Part shown: one piece after another, positions 12,560 to 24,345 of the stretch | How positions within the stretch are numbered: the stretch's first letter is position 1 | How the letters are laid out: each line of letters opens with the position of its first letter | NCBI GenBank assembly: GCA_963555705.1 | Contig: OY743176.1 | Coordinates: forward strand, 45,089,026-45,153,025 | DNA from: Ligustrum vulgare | Lineage: Eukaryota; Streptophyta; Magnoliopsida; Lamiales; Oleaceae | Length of the DNA stretch: 64,000 nt | Reading direction: 5' to 3' | Program-made: the position numbers and the translations under genes | Notes under the pieces: generated by a model | Seen by the model: only the letters and a program-made list of their open reading frames with translations | Told to the model about the DNA's origin: nothing | Databases searched by the model: none

Positions 12560-13640
12560 GTATTGTATAATGGGCTCATGCTAACAAATGAGCATCTAAA
12601 GGTGACAGATGATATAGTCGAAAAAGTGTTATGGCTGTTGTTAGTTTTCATGCAGGTTTGCTCGATTTTGATTACATAATACTTTAAATATATGTAAAAA
12701 TATCAATATTTTATTAAATCTACATCTTATCGTATGTCTGAACCCTCAGCTTTCAAGCAAAGAGAAACTAGTGAAGGCAAAAGACTCTACAATATAGACG
12801 GCAAAGCTTGGCACCAATACCGCTATCGTGGTGAGGTACGATATTGGGAATACTCCACTTAAACCTTACGTATCAATTTATTTTTTGTATTTTACGTAAT
12901 CTATAATGCATATCAATTAACATCACTTGTAAATCATAATCATCAATATGTTTACTCATTAATGCAGCATGTTGACGCTGCATACCTGAGGATGCTGTTA
13001 AAGTTGAGGAATTTTGAAATTCTACGAGCCACAACAACATAATGCAACTTCAACATTAAAATTTGAAGCATTTCTAAGGAAATAGTTGTTGAAACACAAG
13101 CATTGCACAAGCATGAATCTCTATTCACATACGCTACGGGTAGAAAAATTATTTTTCAGTCTTCCATGGACCCAAGTTGATCATGTTCTATACCAATGTG
13201 GATACAATCTCTGGGCCACTGAATTCTACGAAATTTGACATGGTTAATTGGAGGATTGATATTTACAACTCATATACTCAAATCATAAAGAATTATTTGG
13301 TGTACTTATCTATCCACTCTATATGCATCGCTCTCCTCATACTAGATAGATCATTAAATGCCGGTGTTCAGACCTAATGCTCCACTCCGATGTAGACTCA
13401 TTAACCATTGCCCACAGCAACGAAACATGTTTTTGCAAATATACACCCCATTATCTTTTTCCATTTCATGTTTAAAATACATTCCAACATAATCATTTGG
13501 CATTTGTTTCCAACATATTGTGTAGTGGAGATTGTGGGATCTATGTTATTGAGTATGTTGAATACCTAATCGAAGGAAATATTGAGAAAATATCAAGCAT
13601 ATTCGATATGGCTTCTGCCCGATCTAACCTCGCTACTTAG
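12560..13640 (+). pseudogene. Ulp1-like SUMO protease (peptidase C48) of a MULE, broken
   Basis: Pieces in order: GLMLTNEHLKV (12570-12605), an HVDAAYLRMLLKLR block (12968-13005), FDMVNWRIDIYNSYTQ in the open piece 13177-13377, and SGDCGIYVIEYVEYL at about 13524-13568. The last is the C48 catalytic-cysteine block, with Cys at 13533-13535. The expected His lies in a damaged stretch before FDMVNWR (VDHVLYQ region). Several stops and one or more frameshifts separate the pieces; some gaps may be introns. Ulp1 genes of this kind travel in Kaonashi-type MULEs. It faces the MURA pseudogene at 15960-18210. Confidence 0.7.
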
Positions 13641-15959
13641 CTATACAAATACATGCCAGAAAAGCCTTATATCATCCTGTTTAACTGTCCAGGATCCTTG
13701 ACTTTGAATTCATAGCATCTAGCTAACATGGAAGTTTAGGATAAGAAACTTCATTTTAGGAAATCATTATAGTTTTCAATGTTTTAATTTTTTCCTAAAG
13801 ATGTTCTCCATCCCGTTTTATTCAAGACATGACTGCAACTCACTTTTGTTCTACAATAGGATATGCACCGATCCATTTGTTTATTAAGCTATGTATGGTA
13901 TACAAATTTAGCATGAATAAATCTGATTTTCAATTATTTTATTTATTATTTAATTATGAGACCGAGCGGTAACAGTCATCAGTTTGATAAGATAAATCGT
14001 TACAGCACCTGTTCAACTTTGTCTGAATAAATAAATATTTCCCAGACAGATTACTAAGCTAGTTACACTCATCAGTCTTCTATCGTTATGAGATGACCAT
14101 CTGGTTAGTTTCAAATTCATTTCCCATACATCAAGTACATAATTAGTATAGTCCTTTCATTTTGAGTAAATAAATATTCACGGTAGAATGTTAGAGACGA
14201 TGCATGCACTGCGATGGATTTTCATTGTGTATTGATAATGAATCTCGTTTTCATGTAAGCACTGCACTACTTATCCATTAAGTGTGTCATTAAAATTTGT
14301 GTCGTAATGCAAGTTATACCATCACTAAATTGAGACAATGAACTTATAATTAAAACTACACACACTTAGCACTTTCCAAATGTGTGAATGTAAAGTGTTC
14401 ATGGTGTTGGTTCCATTCAATAAGACAGTTTGCTAACATTGAACAATTGTTAGGTGGAAAAGATTCTAATCATTGGAAAGTAATTAGTATACATTATTGC
14501 AGTTTGAATAAAGCTTTTATGTTCAATTTTCTTTATTAAAAAATAAATATTATACGAAAACATACAAAGTGTGTCTTAAGACGTGGTGAATTCAGTTCAT
14601 GACTAGTTTGGACAATGCCAACAAATACCTATCTTTACTTTGTATATTTTCCAAGTTTGTTTCAAATCAGTACACATGATAGATTATCATCACAGATATG
14701 TTCTTAATTCATGGCTACCACCTACTGTCCTCTTTAGGTGGAAAATTTGACACTATAGCAAGTGTAGTAACTGTTGTATAGATGAAATGGTAAGAGGTGG
14801 TTCACCCTATCAGGATTAAAAGCATCATCAAGCCGATGACTGTTGGGAAAGCTGTTAGACAAAACTAGTTGCAGGCACTGTTATTTAGAACAATAAAATT
14901 TCAGAAAAAAAAAAACTTATCGATCGAGACTCGTGACAGCACGATGTCCTAAAGTGAAATTGCCCGCCGTAATTTGCTGCGACCTCTTTGGACAATCACT
15001 CCCAGGATACAACGATCGAATCACTATGTGCAGCAATCACAGCTTTGATGATATTTATGTGTTAGCAAGGCTAAAAACTTTCCATCATGTGCTTGTCCTT
15101 TTTTGACCTTATACATTTCAATTAACCAATTCATATGATAATGGTTTTGGTGTACTATGCGTATCTATAATGTTGATACAAATATATATAACTGACAACA
15201 ACACACAAAGCTATCTAGAAAATTTAGAGTACCAACAAAATAATTGCAATTTCTACGTGGGTTGCATACTTGTTAAATTAGTAAATTTTGCATATATTTA
15301 GAAAAAGAATCAAGAGACTGATTCACCAATTTTATGTTCATTATCTTGAGAACGGCTGGCAGATGGTACAACATATGTTGAAAATGGATAGCACTTAAAT
15401 GTAAAAAAAATTAACAGTATTATATTAAAAAGTCTGATTAATATCTAAAACTGCATCGGTTGCGTTAGATTTTTTGCTAAATCTAATTCATTCACCAAGT
15501 TATGGCTATGCTTGATAGAAATGTCTAAAACATAACGGATTTTTTGATTTATTGAAGTAACAGTGAGTCCCCGCCACCATCCATCATATTTTAAGCACCG
15601 TCCTCAAGTATCATGTCTAGTAAATTCTAGGGATATTTCGTACTATCATGTGTCATGATGGCATTACAATTTCAGCGAATTTTACACCAAACGTGCACAT
15701 AGTTGAACAACTGTGACAGAAATACACATTATTATGGAAATACAAGAAAAAATATAACTAGCCTAATAGGCGTGAGTGTGGTGCTAAAGTCATGAGAAGA
15801 TTTGATAGCAATGATGTTTAGCTTGATGATGTTTCATTGAAATTTATAAAAATAATGAAGTTTAATATAAGGTCAACCTATATTGAATGCTGCTACTACT
15901 CGGCTGCAAAATTGACTTCGTGCTACTCGTTCACCTGTTGCACATATAAGATGTTAGAT
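13641..15959. other. MULE interior or spacer, no gene seen
   Basis: 2.3 kb of AT-rich DNA between the 3' ends of two convergent MULE pseudogenes. A short poly-A run at 14907-14916 and a local GC-richer patch (14918-15015) are the only features. No convincing frame on either strand. Confidence 0.5.
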
Positions 15960-18210
15960 AATATCTAGAGTCAGAAAATAATTGATAACTCTAGGAGTGT
16001 TGCATAATATTAACTACCTTATTGCTAAAAATGTTCAGTCTCTTCCCTTTTCTATTCATTTCATCACAGGATAGAACTACGGCAATTCCTATAGTTTTGG
16101 ATGGAACCGTCACACTTCCCACAACTTGTTCTATTTTTGTACTCAAGTGAAGATTTGAATCTATTCTCTTTGGGTCTACTAGGTTGCCTTCTTGTTGGCG
16201 CAAGCATTAGCTGAGAAAGTTCGAACACTAGTCCGATAATGAGTAGTTTCACTTTGGATCACAGTTACTGCATGTTCACATGGCATGTGGTAAAGTTGGA
16301 AGCGTAGAAATGAACAAGTCCATTCTTCCATATACACCATGTATCCCAGAGTCTCATCTTTGACTTGGTATATCGTGTAACTCGAGGGGCACACCTGCAT
16401 AATTAAGTTGATGAAATAACGTTAATAAGTTATTAAAAATTATTCTTCAAATATAATTATACTTACCGTGTGCAACCAAAATCATTTATCAAATATAATT
16501 TAACCAACCAATAATCATATTTACATATTGATTCTCTCCTTCAACATGGCATCGTGATTGGTTGCAAGTTTAGTAAATGTTGACTTGGCATCACACGTGT
16601 TCTGAGAAAACTACTTTTGTATTGTACATCTTAGACACTCATACAAAGCTTCGATTGGGTAATTCTTTGAGTGTTTAATCACTGAGTTTATCGACACATC
16701 AATATTGGAATACCTATCCTTCATCACGTATGCTCTTGACCACCACTTGAAACCGACCCCCTTGCATTTATTGATACACTTTATAATAAATAATAGCATA
16801 CATATATGAAATAAACATATAAAAAATATTTTTCTGAAGCACTTACCATTACACTAAAATGTCATCGTCTATCATATTCAGTATTCTCACTTGGGTTTCA
16901 AATTAGTTTTTCATATGCCCTGGACGAAACATTAAAATGAACTCTCATTCTTCTTTCCCTCTTTCCAAATTCTCTCTTTTGATTATGAGGCAGTTGGTAC
17001 GTACATGCTTCGTGCAGAGCGTCGGGGAACACCTTGTCAACGGTGTGAGCTATACTTCCATGACGATATGACACGATACAAAGTCCGTCTCGATCACCAA
17101 ATGCTTCTTTCACTCTAAACAAGAACCACTCCTAAGAGTTGTTATTCTCAAAATCTCCTAAAAGATAGAATAAATATGTTTCTATTTACATCATGTGTAC
17201 ATACAGTAAAAATGGTACCGCCGTACCTAGACAAGAATGTCCCATCCAATAAAATAACAATTTACAGTGCTTCCAACCATCCATTGATGCCCCCAACGCT
17301 ACAAGACTTTATATTAATTTTCCTTCATTGTCAACTTCAATCCTAGCATAAGAACTTGGGTTGGCAATTTTCATTCTATGCAAGTATGCATGAAGGTTTC
17401 TGTACGACTCCGCTAGATCCCCCATAATAATTTTTATTGCACTCTCTCGTGCTTGTCATTCTTTCTCATAGCTCACATGAACACCATAAGTGTACATGTG
17501 CTATATTATGTCTCCCGGAGCATAAATTCTCTTTTACAAAAGAAACTTGTGCTTGATGCAAATGGAAATAACGAAACTAGAAGCCTCTCAGTGATCCACC
17601 AGAGCTGAGTCCATATATCATCTATGCACATCATTTATCTGCCTCATTCTGAAGTTACTTGTAGAGCCTGTTCTTGATTATTTGAAGCTCCCTGTTCAAA
17701 GCATTTTAACCCCTAAAACTTATTGTCTTATTTCACTACAGTGTACCAGAATCTTTTATTTGTCGCCAACAATGACATGCCAGTCACATCCAACTCTTTA
17801 TCCTTGTTAACCCTTCCTTACTTGACCTCTTCAATAGTAGGATTATTTATTACATTAGCCAATGCATATTCAATGCTAGACATGTGGTATTTTACATATT
17901 CAGACAATTCCATTCCCATTTCTTGCAAAGTTGGATTTTTTGGAATCACGCCTAAATTAATATCATTGCCGCCATCTGTGGGACGGCGAAAGAATATGCA
18001 TGACTTTCCCTTACTAGACACCACACCTATAACTTTGAAATCATATTGCTGTCCACGAGTACATCACCACATTATAGACTATCTCCACTATAGGGCAGAA
18101 GATCCATTTCTACACAAATTGGGTAGTTGCACTTATCATTTTCCCCTTTCTTAGGTTCCAGATAAGCAAAGCATCATCGCAAATAGGAATTTGAAGACCT
18201 GGTAATACAT
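15960..18210 (-). pseudogene. Mutator-like (MURA) transposase, broken
   Basis: Reading leftward on the minus strand: a weak N-terminal MuDR region (about 17720-18150); then the transposase core with GDLAESYRNLHAYLHRMK, SLVALGASMDGWKHCK (17260-17460); a SYRHGSIAHTVDKVFPDALHEACTY block at 16898-17122, equivalent to the family's IISDRH.SI..AV..VFP..H..C; then FKWWSRAYVMKDRYSNIDVSIN and the IQKWF region (16611-16799). A SWIM zinc finger follows (FQLYHMPCEHAVTV, 16270-16310), then a C-terminal zinc knuckle remnant (CGKCDGSIQNYRNC, about 16070-16115). Frames are separated by stops and possible introns. The first catalytic Asp region is damaged. Confidence 0.8.
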
Positions 18211-18959
18211 TCTGAAATGGTCTTTAAATGCATCCTTACCTAGGTACCTAGCTATCATGCCAACGAGGTAGTCATAGGAGCAATCCAATGGTAAAATAAC
18301 TCCACGCACCAAGTAATTGATGTATCTATTGGTGTCATCACATTCACCTCCAAGATATAAAAAAAGATCAAGGGTGACATTTCTAGAATCAAGAGATAAA
18401 TTTCAACGCTGAGTCTTATATAATTATGAACATATACTAAAACAATCCATATTTTATTGGCATATTATACTAAGTATTTTTCAACATAAACATTTCCATC
18501 GTAAAGGACAACAGCAACATAAACAGAAGAAACCCAACCTGTTTTACAATTGGCATTGGTGACAAAATGCACCACTTCTTATTTTGGTTGTTTCCATGGT
18601 CTGATTTAGGCATTGTTGTCAAGAAACTACAAATTGATTTATTGTTGAGAAAACTCCCCTTTGGCCTTCTCTAGATCAGCATATGAGGTGAGAAGTGCCC
18701 TTTCTTTCCATTGTGATATAACCATTTTTCCCTTCACGCCCTTTGGCAGTAGCGTTATTATTATCGGTTTGAGGTCTCTTCGGTTTACACTTGTTGGCTA
18801 GTTTCTCCTTCTTTACCTTCAATCTTGCTCTTCTTCCTGAAGGTACCTTAATCCCTTCCGTGAAGAGCGATGATGCTCTACTCTTTGAAGAATGTCCAGG
18901 ACCTACGCAATGCATTCCCAGAAGGAGTGATTCAAACGGCATCAGAGTGAGCAAAAATC
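18211..18959. other. Spacer with a basic-rich open frame of unclear identity
   Basis: The minus strand at 18676-18954 is open for 92 codons, rich in Lys/Arg (RRARLKVKKEKLANKCKPKRPQ). It lies directly downstream of the DUF4283 pseudogene, so it may be that protein's basic C-terminal part. Nothing else was recognised between the MULE transposase start and this frame. Confidence 0.4.
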
Positions 18960-19540
18960 CTGTAGTTTTTCAATTTTGATACGGAGAAAATTTCCCCAAC
19001 AGAACCTATTATTATCCATATCAACTTCAAGGAAACGTCCAACTTTTTCTCCAATGGTAGAGCTCATATCCTTCTCATGTGAATAAAAGAGAGATTATAG
19101 ACTTGGACCTAAAAGAGCACCCATCAAAATTTTAGAGATTGGGAAGTTGTTTTATCATCAATAAAAGAGAATGCGATTTAAGTACCCATTGAATTTCCAT
19201 GGTTGTTGTGCAAAAAATTTTCTTCTGTCCTCTTCATTTTCAAATTTCAAGATAAACATATCATTTTGAAGGAATTTAAAAATCACTTCTCATCTTGGCT
19301 TCCACATTGCTCTCATAATTTCTTTGGACGCCTCTCGATTATAAGGTTTTTGGCTGAGGAGCTTACCCTCTAGACCCACTTTAGATTCTAGATAAGTTTA
19401 TCCGCCAAACCTCTTTTTATTCTAGCACATGCTTTGTGATAATAGATGGATCCATCTCAAGCACTTCGTCCTCCTCAAATGCCATAGACAGTGATTGCCC
19501 TACTTTACCAATTTCTTCCATGGATTTATCACTGGGTGAA
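18960..19540 (-). pseudogene. DUF4283 / zf-CCHC_4 protein (LINE ORF1-like), broken
   Basis: The minus strand shows MEEIGKVGQSLSMAFEEDEVLE, then after frame changes GKLLSQKPYNREASKEIMRAMWKP, an FKFLQNDMFILKFENEEDRRKFF block, WKFNGYL, and finally IGEKVGRFLEVDMDN with a GNFLRIKIEK block. This is the DUF4283 domain followed by the region before its CCHC knuckle, as found in non-LTR retrotransposon ORF1 and related host-dispersed copies. At least three stops or frameshifts. The upstream side is cut by the LTR at 19541, so the start of the gene is displaced or lost. No endonuclease or RT follows. Confidence 0.65.
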
Positions 19541-20346
19541 TGATGTGATTCTTTTGGGAAACAACTCGTAGAATAATAATTGAAAATACCGAAAAGTTCT
19601 AAATTCAGATTATAATAAAAATATGATCTTAACCAAAGCCTCATAATGCATGAATCTAAGATATAGAAATCTTAAATCCGTTATAATGCGGAAACAAGAA
19701 CCAAGATTGTTGAACACTACAAATGTTGCCTAATCCTTTAGTAAGTTCTATGTCAAATGATTTGATCTTTGATAAGTTTTATGAAGTTCAATGAAGAACA
19801 AGAAATACGGGAGTCCTCACATTTTTTATTGAAAAAACACTCAATAATAATCAAGATTGTGTAATTGAAAGCTACAATGAAAAAGTCTTTAAATAGGCTA
19901 ATAAATAAAGTCCTATTCTAATTAGGGAACTAAATAAACAACCTAACCTAATCTAATTGAAAAGCCATAAAATATATTTCCAACCTAATTAGGAATCTAA
20001 CTTAAATAAACCATTTTATAACAATAAGGGTGGAATTAGAAAAACTTATAATTTGACCAAAAAAATACCTTAAACTAGAATTATAAAGTAACTAAAATAG
20101 AATTAAATATAAAAACACGTGAAATTTGACTCCAGGTCCTCCAAACGATCGCTTGGTTCAAGAGAGTGCGATCACTTGGTAGGCGTCTTTCATGTTCTGT
20201 CATTCAACCTTGTAGGCCCACGATCGCGTCTAATTAAAGCCACGTGATCGCGTGGTTTACTTCTAGCTACCTTGATTTTTACTTCGTTCTTTGACTTGAA
20301 CTTCGGCTTCCACCCGCTTGAACTAGTCTTGGGCCTTCTTTTATCA
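19541..20346 (-). repeat. Solo LTR, gypsy-like, with phased GATCGC palindromes
   Basis: On the minus strand the block begins TGATAAAAGAAGGCCC and ends GAATCACATCA. Its U5 half (CGCATTATAACGG, then a TTTAAGAT...TATATC-like stretch, then GCATTATGAGG) parallels the U5 of the gypsy element at 27097-34212, which also ends CACATCA. No primer site or partner LTR is present. Palindromic cores sit at 20145, 20168, 20220 and 20244. The right edge is uncertain and I could not find a clear target duplication. Confidence 0.6.
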
Positions 20347-21590
20347 CTCACTGCTTGAACTTTAGAGCTTCAATCCAAAATTATGTTATTTGACTAAAAA
20401 ATATGGTACGAACCTATTATTGACTAATTTATTAGAGGATAAATTAATCTTTCCACGTTATCTTACTTAAATAATAAAAAAAATAAGAAATAAAATACAA
20501 CACAACACAACACAAAATAAGAAGAATCGAAAAACTAAAAAAAAATTAGAAAGGAAAAATAGTTCACCTGCTATACTACCCACCACTACACACTCATAGT
20601 ATGGCCGGAAAAAAGGTAGGGATGTGGATACAGGCTAGGAGGGAAGGAGTTTCATTTTCTTTTGAAAAGTGCTATATATTTTCATTACAAATAAGTCAGA
20701 AATTTACATATTCAATTGACTATATCATTTCACACAACAACATTTACCACATAACTTGATGATAATCTTAATATAAATAAGGATGGTGCTACTTGTACCA
20801 CTCAATTTGACAACTTAGCCTCTGTTTGGAAAACAATTTTGGAATGTAGTTTTAAACAACACAATTCTCAAAATCACTTTTTAACCACACACATTTTCTC
20901 TCCACTTTTCAACCACATATTTACCTCGAAAACATAAAAAAACATGTTTTTAACTGAATATTGTTTTATTGCTAGATCTAACAATTTATAATGTCTTCCT
21001 AAATCTTCTTTATATTTTTAAGTTGTACATTTGTTTTTCTTCTCAAATCTTTAAATTTATCTAAAATTACTGGACTTAAACTAATCAAAGGTTCTGAATT
21101 CATAAACAAATTATCTAAGACAATATAATCAAACAAGAATATATAAACATGAAAAATAATTTCAGGTGATTAAAATTGCAATAATAAAGGAGATATATCC
21201 ACCATAAATAATTAATAATACTTCCTTCTATCTATTGGTCCATCACGCTTCTTTGTAAATTTGATAAAAAAAATTTAACATAGTATTTTTCAATTATTTA
21301 TATAAGTATTAAACGCTTCACCATAGGTGATTGTTGCTGCTCAAAAGACTTATGCATTAATGGATGCTCTAAAGACTCACTCTAATACTTTCTATTTAAT
21401 TCTTAAACAAACATTTCAAACAGGTTTAACAAAATCCGGCTTCGTTTCCTACCTCTGAATGTACTCTTTTATCAAAAGTTTTATAAAGAATAATCTTATG
21501 GACTCATACATAAATGGAGTATAATGAACCATTTAATGACTTCACATATATCTGGATAGAGTTTAGTTGCTTATACCTTCTGGTGGTTGA
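20347..21590. other. AT-rich spacer, no gene seen
   Basis: Contains an ACAAC-type microsatellite near 20494-20517 and an inter-element tract with short A and T runs. No coding frame over about 50 codons looks real and no element ends were identified. Confidence 0.5.
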
Positions 21591-22586
21591 TTCAGAAATG
21601 TTTTTATGAAGGAAATTGTTTGAACTGGGAAATGAAATGAAAAGCAGTAGATGAGAGAATATAGATGTTTATTGATATAAGTGGTGATTACAAATTCGGA
21701 TGCTGATACAAGAGGAGAGTCCCTATTTTTATAGATGAAAAGAGATGAGCTAAGATATCGGATAAGATTCTCTTACTTTTACATGTATGAACTAGATTTA
21801 AAGAAGATAAAGTGAAAGATAAAGTTACAATACTTTGTCTTCTTTTCTAAAGTCACACATAGGTCAAGACTCATGTCTTCAATAATTCAAACCAGACAAG
21901 GTATGTCTCATCTTCATTATAATTGAGTTGGTCCCCCCCCCCCCCACAAACTTTACATTTGTGGCATGTCTCCATTTCCATTAGTTGGTGTAGATGATCA
22001 TAGGCTTCTTAACTTAGATCTAGATTATTGATGAAAATATTCTTAGCATGTTCTTTTAATTTCCATAATTTGTTGTTGTTTTGCTTAACTCTAGAAATGA
22101 TGTAGATCAATAGTTTGTCATTATTACATTCGTATAACCAAACATTTGTTTGTGTAAGGGAGTCTATTAGTTCTGTATACATGACTCTAATCTTAGATCC
22201 CTTTTTTTGGGATAGCTCTAGTTTGTTCTTCTTTGTCAAATTGTTTCATTTATGGCTCTTCCAAGAATGCATTATTTGTTACTCCAAGTTTTAAAATATG
22301 TTCTACCTTTAGATAAATTTCATCAATAAATTCTGGAGTGGCTGAATAAATCATGACATAGATCTTGACTGGTGCATTAATGGGATTATGATGTAGAGAT
22401 ATTTCTTTCATACCCTTGCTAGGGTAGATGCATTGGATATGTCCTTGATCAAACAGTCTTCTAACTACTCTTGGTTTTGCTACTGGTAGTATTGTTGAAT
22501 TTTTTGTGACTAATTGTCCTTAGCCAATCTCCTTCTTTTAGCATCTTGTTTAGGTATTCCACATATGTCAAAAAGTATATAGTTTC
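21591..22586 (-). pseudogene. EPRV piece E: end of second ORF plus promoter region
   Basis: Distal piece of the broken pararetrovirus. The coding part (22586 down to about 22000) includes an open stretch at 22009-22239 (MTKKNKLELSQKKGSK...) and, before it, interrupted pieces such as YSATPEFIDEIYLKVEHILK (two-base frame changes between them). I do not recognise a domain; the assignment to the virus rests on continuity with pieces C and D across two insertions and on the promoter that follows. A C14 run at about 21937-21950 lies in the non-coding part. The left limit is approximate. Confidence 0.55.
21721..21734 (-). promoter_or_regulatory. Putative pregenomic promoter TATA box of the EPRV
   Basis: The minus strand reads CTATAAAAATAGGG, a strong TATA box. 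About 50 bases downstream on the same strand lies AATAAA (21668-21673). A TATA box followed closely by a polyadenylation signal in the non-coding region is the arrangement pararetroviruses use to make a terminally redundant RNA. Confidence 0.55.
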
Positions 22587-23327
22587 TATTGGAGGAATTT
22601 TTTTAAATGAATCATGGTATTCAATGGTTGATGAAAATGAAGAAAAAGGGAATGAAAAAAAGGGTCAAAAAGTTTGTACCAACCGATCACATGGGTTTGT
22701 ACCAAGCGATCACACGTAACATGTCTTTGTTAAATATTTGGGAAAACTTAAAGCCAAGCGATCACTTGAGGTATAACCAAGCAATCACTTGGTTATCCGA
22801 GATGAACATTGGATAGATTTGAAATTTGATTTTTCTTGCACCTTTTCAGGTATTACGTGGCTTTTCATGAAAAAGACTGAACCTTGAAGAGTTGCATCAC
22901 ACGTAAAGGTTGTATCTATTAATAATACGCCTCTTGATGCTCTATATAAAAGATTCAAAGTTGGTTGATTCATTAACACTTGAATCTTCTCCTCTCTTCT
23001 CTACTTGCTTTCATACTCTTTGCATACAAATTTCTACTATTCAATTACTACAAATTTGAATACTAGGCTCTCTTGTGTTATTTATATAGTCTTTGTGTTC
23101 GGGTTTGTTGTCAGATATTGTACGTTCGTCATCGAATGAAACTTTGATTCCATTGTATCTTGGAGGCTTATTTGGATCCCTCGTGCATATTACAAATAAA
23201 GTCTAAAGGAAAGCGAGTATCGTGCCTTCAAATCGAAATAAAGTCTAAAGGAAAGCGAGTGCTGTGTCTTCAAATCGTCGAAGTTATTACGAAGTTTTTT
23301 CATCACACCACCAACTTTGTTTCAACA
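22587..23327 (+). repeat. 5' LTR of the copia element
   Basis: Matches 35362-36109. It starts TATTGGAGGAATTT, the 3' copy TGTTGGAGGAATTT, so the first G has mutated. It carries four GATCAC-type palindromic cores (22683, 22706, 22758, 22781), a TATATAAA box at 22943-22950, and near its 3' end a direct duplication of about 43 bp (AATAAAGTCTAAAGGAAAGC, 23191 and 23236) present once in the other LTR. Confidence 0.85.
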
Positions 23328-23362
23328 ATCTTTAGACTTTATTTACTTTCATAATTATTGTG

Positions 23363-24333
23363 ATGGCACCAACGGTTTCTTCGCTTCGTGGTCTTGCTAT
23401 GGACTTTGTGAAATTGGAAATGTTTGAAGGATCGAACTATAGGCTTGGCAAAATAAGTTACATTTCCTACTCACTACTCTCAATGTGGTTTATGTTCTAA
23501 CCACTCCATAATTGGAAGAAGGTGAGGATGAAAGTTTGAAAAATGCAAGGGCAATGCAAAAATGGGAACAAGATGACTACATATGTGAAGGCCATATATG
23601 CAATGCCATGTCGGATGCTTTGTTTGATTAATACCATGGAAAAAGAAGTGAAAAAGAAATTTGGGATGCATTAGAAGCAAAATACTTGTCCTAAGATGCT
23701 ACAAGTAAGAAATTCCTTGCCTCCGAATTTCATTTATGTCGTATGGTGGATAATAGGAAGGTAATTGAATAATTCCATGAAATAGTTCACATATATAACC
23801 AATTTCAACAACATGACATGAATATGGATGAATCCTTTGTTTTATCTTTTATAATTGACAAACTTCCCCTATGTTGGAGAGATTACAAGAAAAATCTCAA
23901 GCATGGAACAAATAACCTTTCTCTTGAGGATTTGGGCCAACATCTTTGTATTGAAGAGGACTTTAGAGTGAACAACTCTGAGGAAAATAATGGCCAATCT
24001 TGTAATTTCCATATGGTGGAGGAAGGGAAAGATACCAACAAAGAAAACAAAGAAAACGTCTCAAAAACCAAAAATACGAAATTTGACTCCAAAAACAAAG
24101 ACAAGAAGAAGAAGAAGGGACCTTGTTTCAATTGTGGAAAGATGGGACATCTCAAAAGGGATTGTTTTCTTGCAAAGAAAAGGAAACAAGATCGGAACTC
24201 CAACTTCATGGCTATGATAAATGAAGTGAACATGGTGGAGGAATATAATGAGTGGTGGATCGATTGTGGTGCCACTAGGCATGTTTGTAAGGATCGAAAT
24301 ACTTTCACCACTTATGAACCCGTTGAAGATTGA
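23363..24333 (+). pseudogene. gag: copia gag and protease N-terminus, broken
   Basis: Starts MAPTVSSLRG, followed by FVKLEMFEGSNYR, the copia gag opening. A frameshift near 23445 and stops near 23630, 23693 and 23769 interrupt it. The open piece from 23818 (171 codons) has the DKLPLCWRDYKKNLKH block (UBN2-type gag), a Lys-rich linker, a CCHC zinc knuckle CFNCGKMGHLKRDC (24124-24165), and the protease active site WIDCGATRH, where the usual Ser of DSGA is Cys. A stop follows at 24331. Confidence 0.85.
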
Positions 24334-24345
24334 AAAACTCTCTAC

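Noticed and set aside
21937..21950. Poly-C run as a possible assembly gap or functional tract
   Set aside because: A 14-base homopolymer in old non-coding viral DNA is most simply slippage or a base-calling artefact.
23883..24311. 142-codon antisense ORF
   Set aside because: Shadow of the Lys-rich copia gag region; antisense Phe/Leu run is the mirror of AAA/AAG codons.
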